The notes below the pieces were generated by a model that saw only the letters and a list, made by a program, of their open reading frames with translations, was not told where the DNA came from and did not search any database. Of a DNA stretch of 5,776 nt, positions 5,681-5,776 are shown piece after piece. Source of the stretch: Armatimonadetes bacterium UBA5829 (GTDB lineage: Bacteria > Armatimonadota > UBA5829); assembly GCA_002431715.1 (NCBI GenBank), contig DJHI01000267.1, positions 2,166 to 7,941 of the forward strand, written 5' to 3'. Made by a program: the position numbers and the translations under genes. Numbering within the stretch: position 1 is the stretch's first letter; each line of letters begins with the position of its first letter.

Positions 5681-5776
5681 GGCGCGAATGATTGCCGAGA
5701 CGCAGCGTGCGGATGAGGCCGAAGCAGATCTGGCTGAATTACTGAAATACATTGATGCCGCGAAAAAAGAGATTGG
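5670..5776 (+). CDS. Start of a charged helical protein (3' partial)
   Basis: The frame is open from just after the radical SAM stop to the window edge. ATG 5670 gives MDYKARMIAETQRADEAEAD and onward, 35 complete codons. The visible part is rich in Glu, Asp, Ala and Lys with regular leucines (LAELLKYIDAAKKEIG), so it is very likely a helix or coiled coil. The start is uncertain: ATG 5670 has no clear RBS, while ATG 5688 has a weak AAGG at 5679-5682, 5 nt before it; TTG 5652 is also in frame. Function cannot be assigned from this fragment. Translation may depend on coupling from the short ORF that ends at 5680, beside both candidate starts. Confidence 0.5.
   Translation, partial: MDYKARMIAETQRADEAEADLAELLKYIDAAKKEI

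Overview
This 5.8 kb window is one tightly packed, all-plus-strand operon from a bacterium or, more likely, a bacterial mobile element (prophage, phage or plasmid). The signs are strong GGAGG-type ribosome binding sites, ATGA and TTGA stop/start overlaps, TTG starts, almost no intergenic DNA, and several small orphan genes between recognisable enzymes. The host cannot be named from the sequence. No phage structural gene, integrase, tRNA, rRNA, CRISPR array, convincing promoter or terminator is visible. Both ends are cut: the first gene starts upstream of the window and the last runs past its end.

Layout: (1) 1-1593, the bulk of a ParB/RepB/Spo0J-family DNA-binding protein with a HTH and two four-cysteine clusters; (2) 1590-1799, a small basic cysteine-rich protein; (3) 1796-3490, a HerA/FtsK-like (DUF87-type) P-loop ATPase with a coiled coil and two tandem winged-helix repeats; (4) 3487-4014, a nucleoside 2-deoxyribosyltransferase-like enzyme; (5) 4026-4280, a small orphan; (6) 4277-4783, an AT-richer 168-aa orphan; (7) 4767-5630, a radical SAM protein related to the spore photoproduct lyase (SplB) group; (8) 5627-5680, a possible 17-codon ORF with a strong RBS; (9) 5670 to the end, the start of a charged, helical protein.

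Working together: gene overlaps imply one polycistronic message with translational coupling, so the products are probably made together. The first three genes look like a DNA-handling set: a ParB-like DNA binder, a small putative metal-binding protein, and a DNA-translocase-type ATPase with its own DNA-binding tail. The next genes add nucleotide or nucleobase chemistry and a radical enzyme. A replication, partition or early-gene module of a phage or plasmid is the plain reading. A defence or counter-defence role is possible but is inference only.
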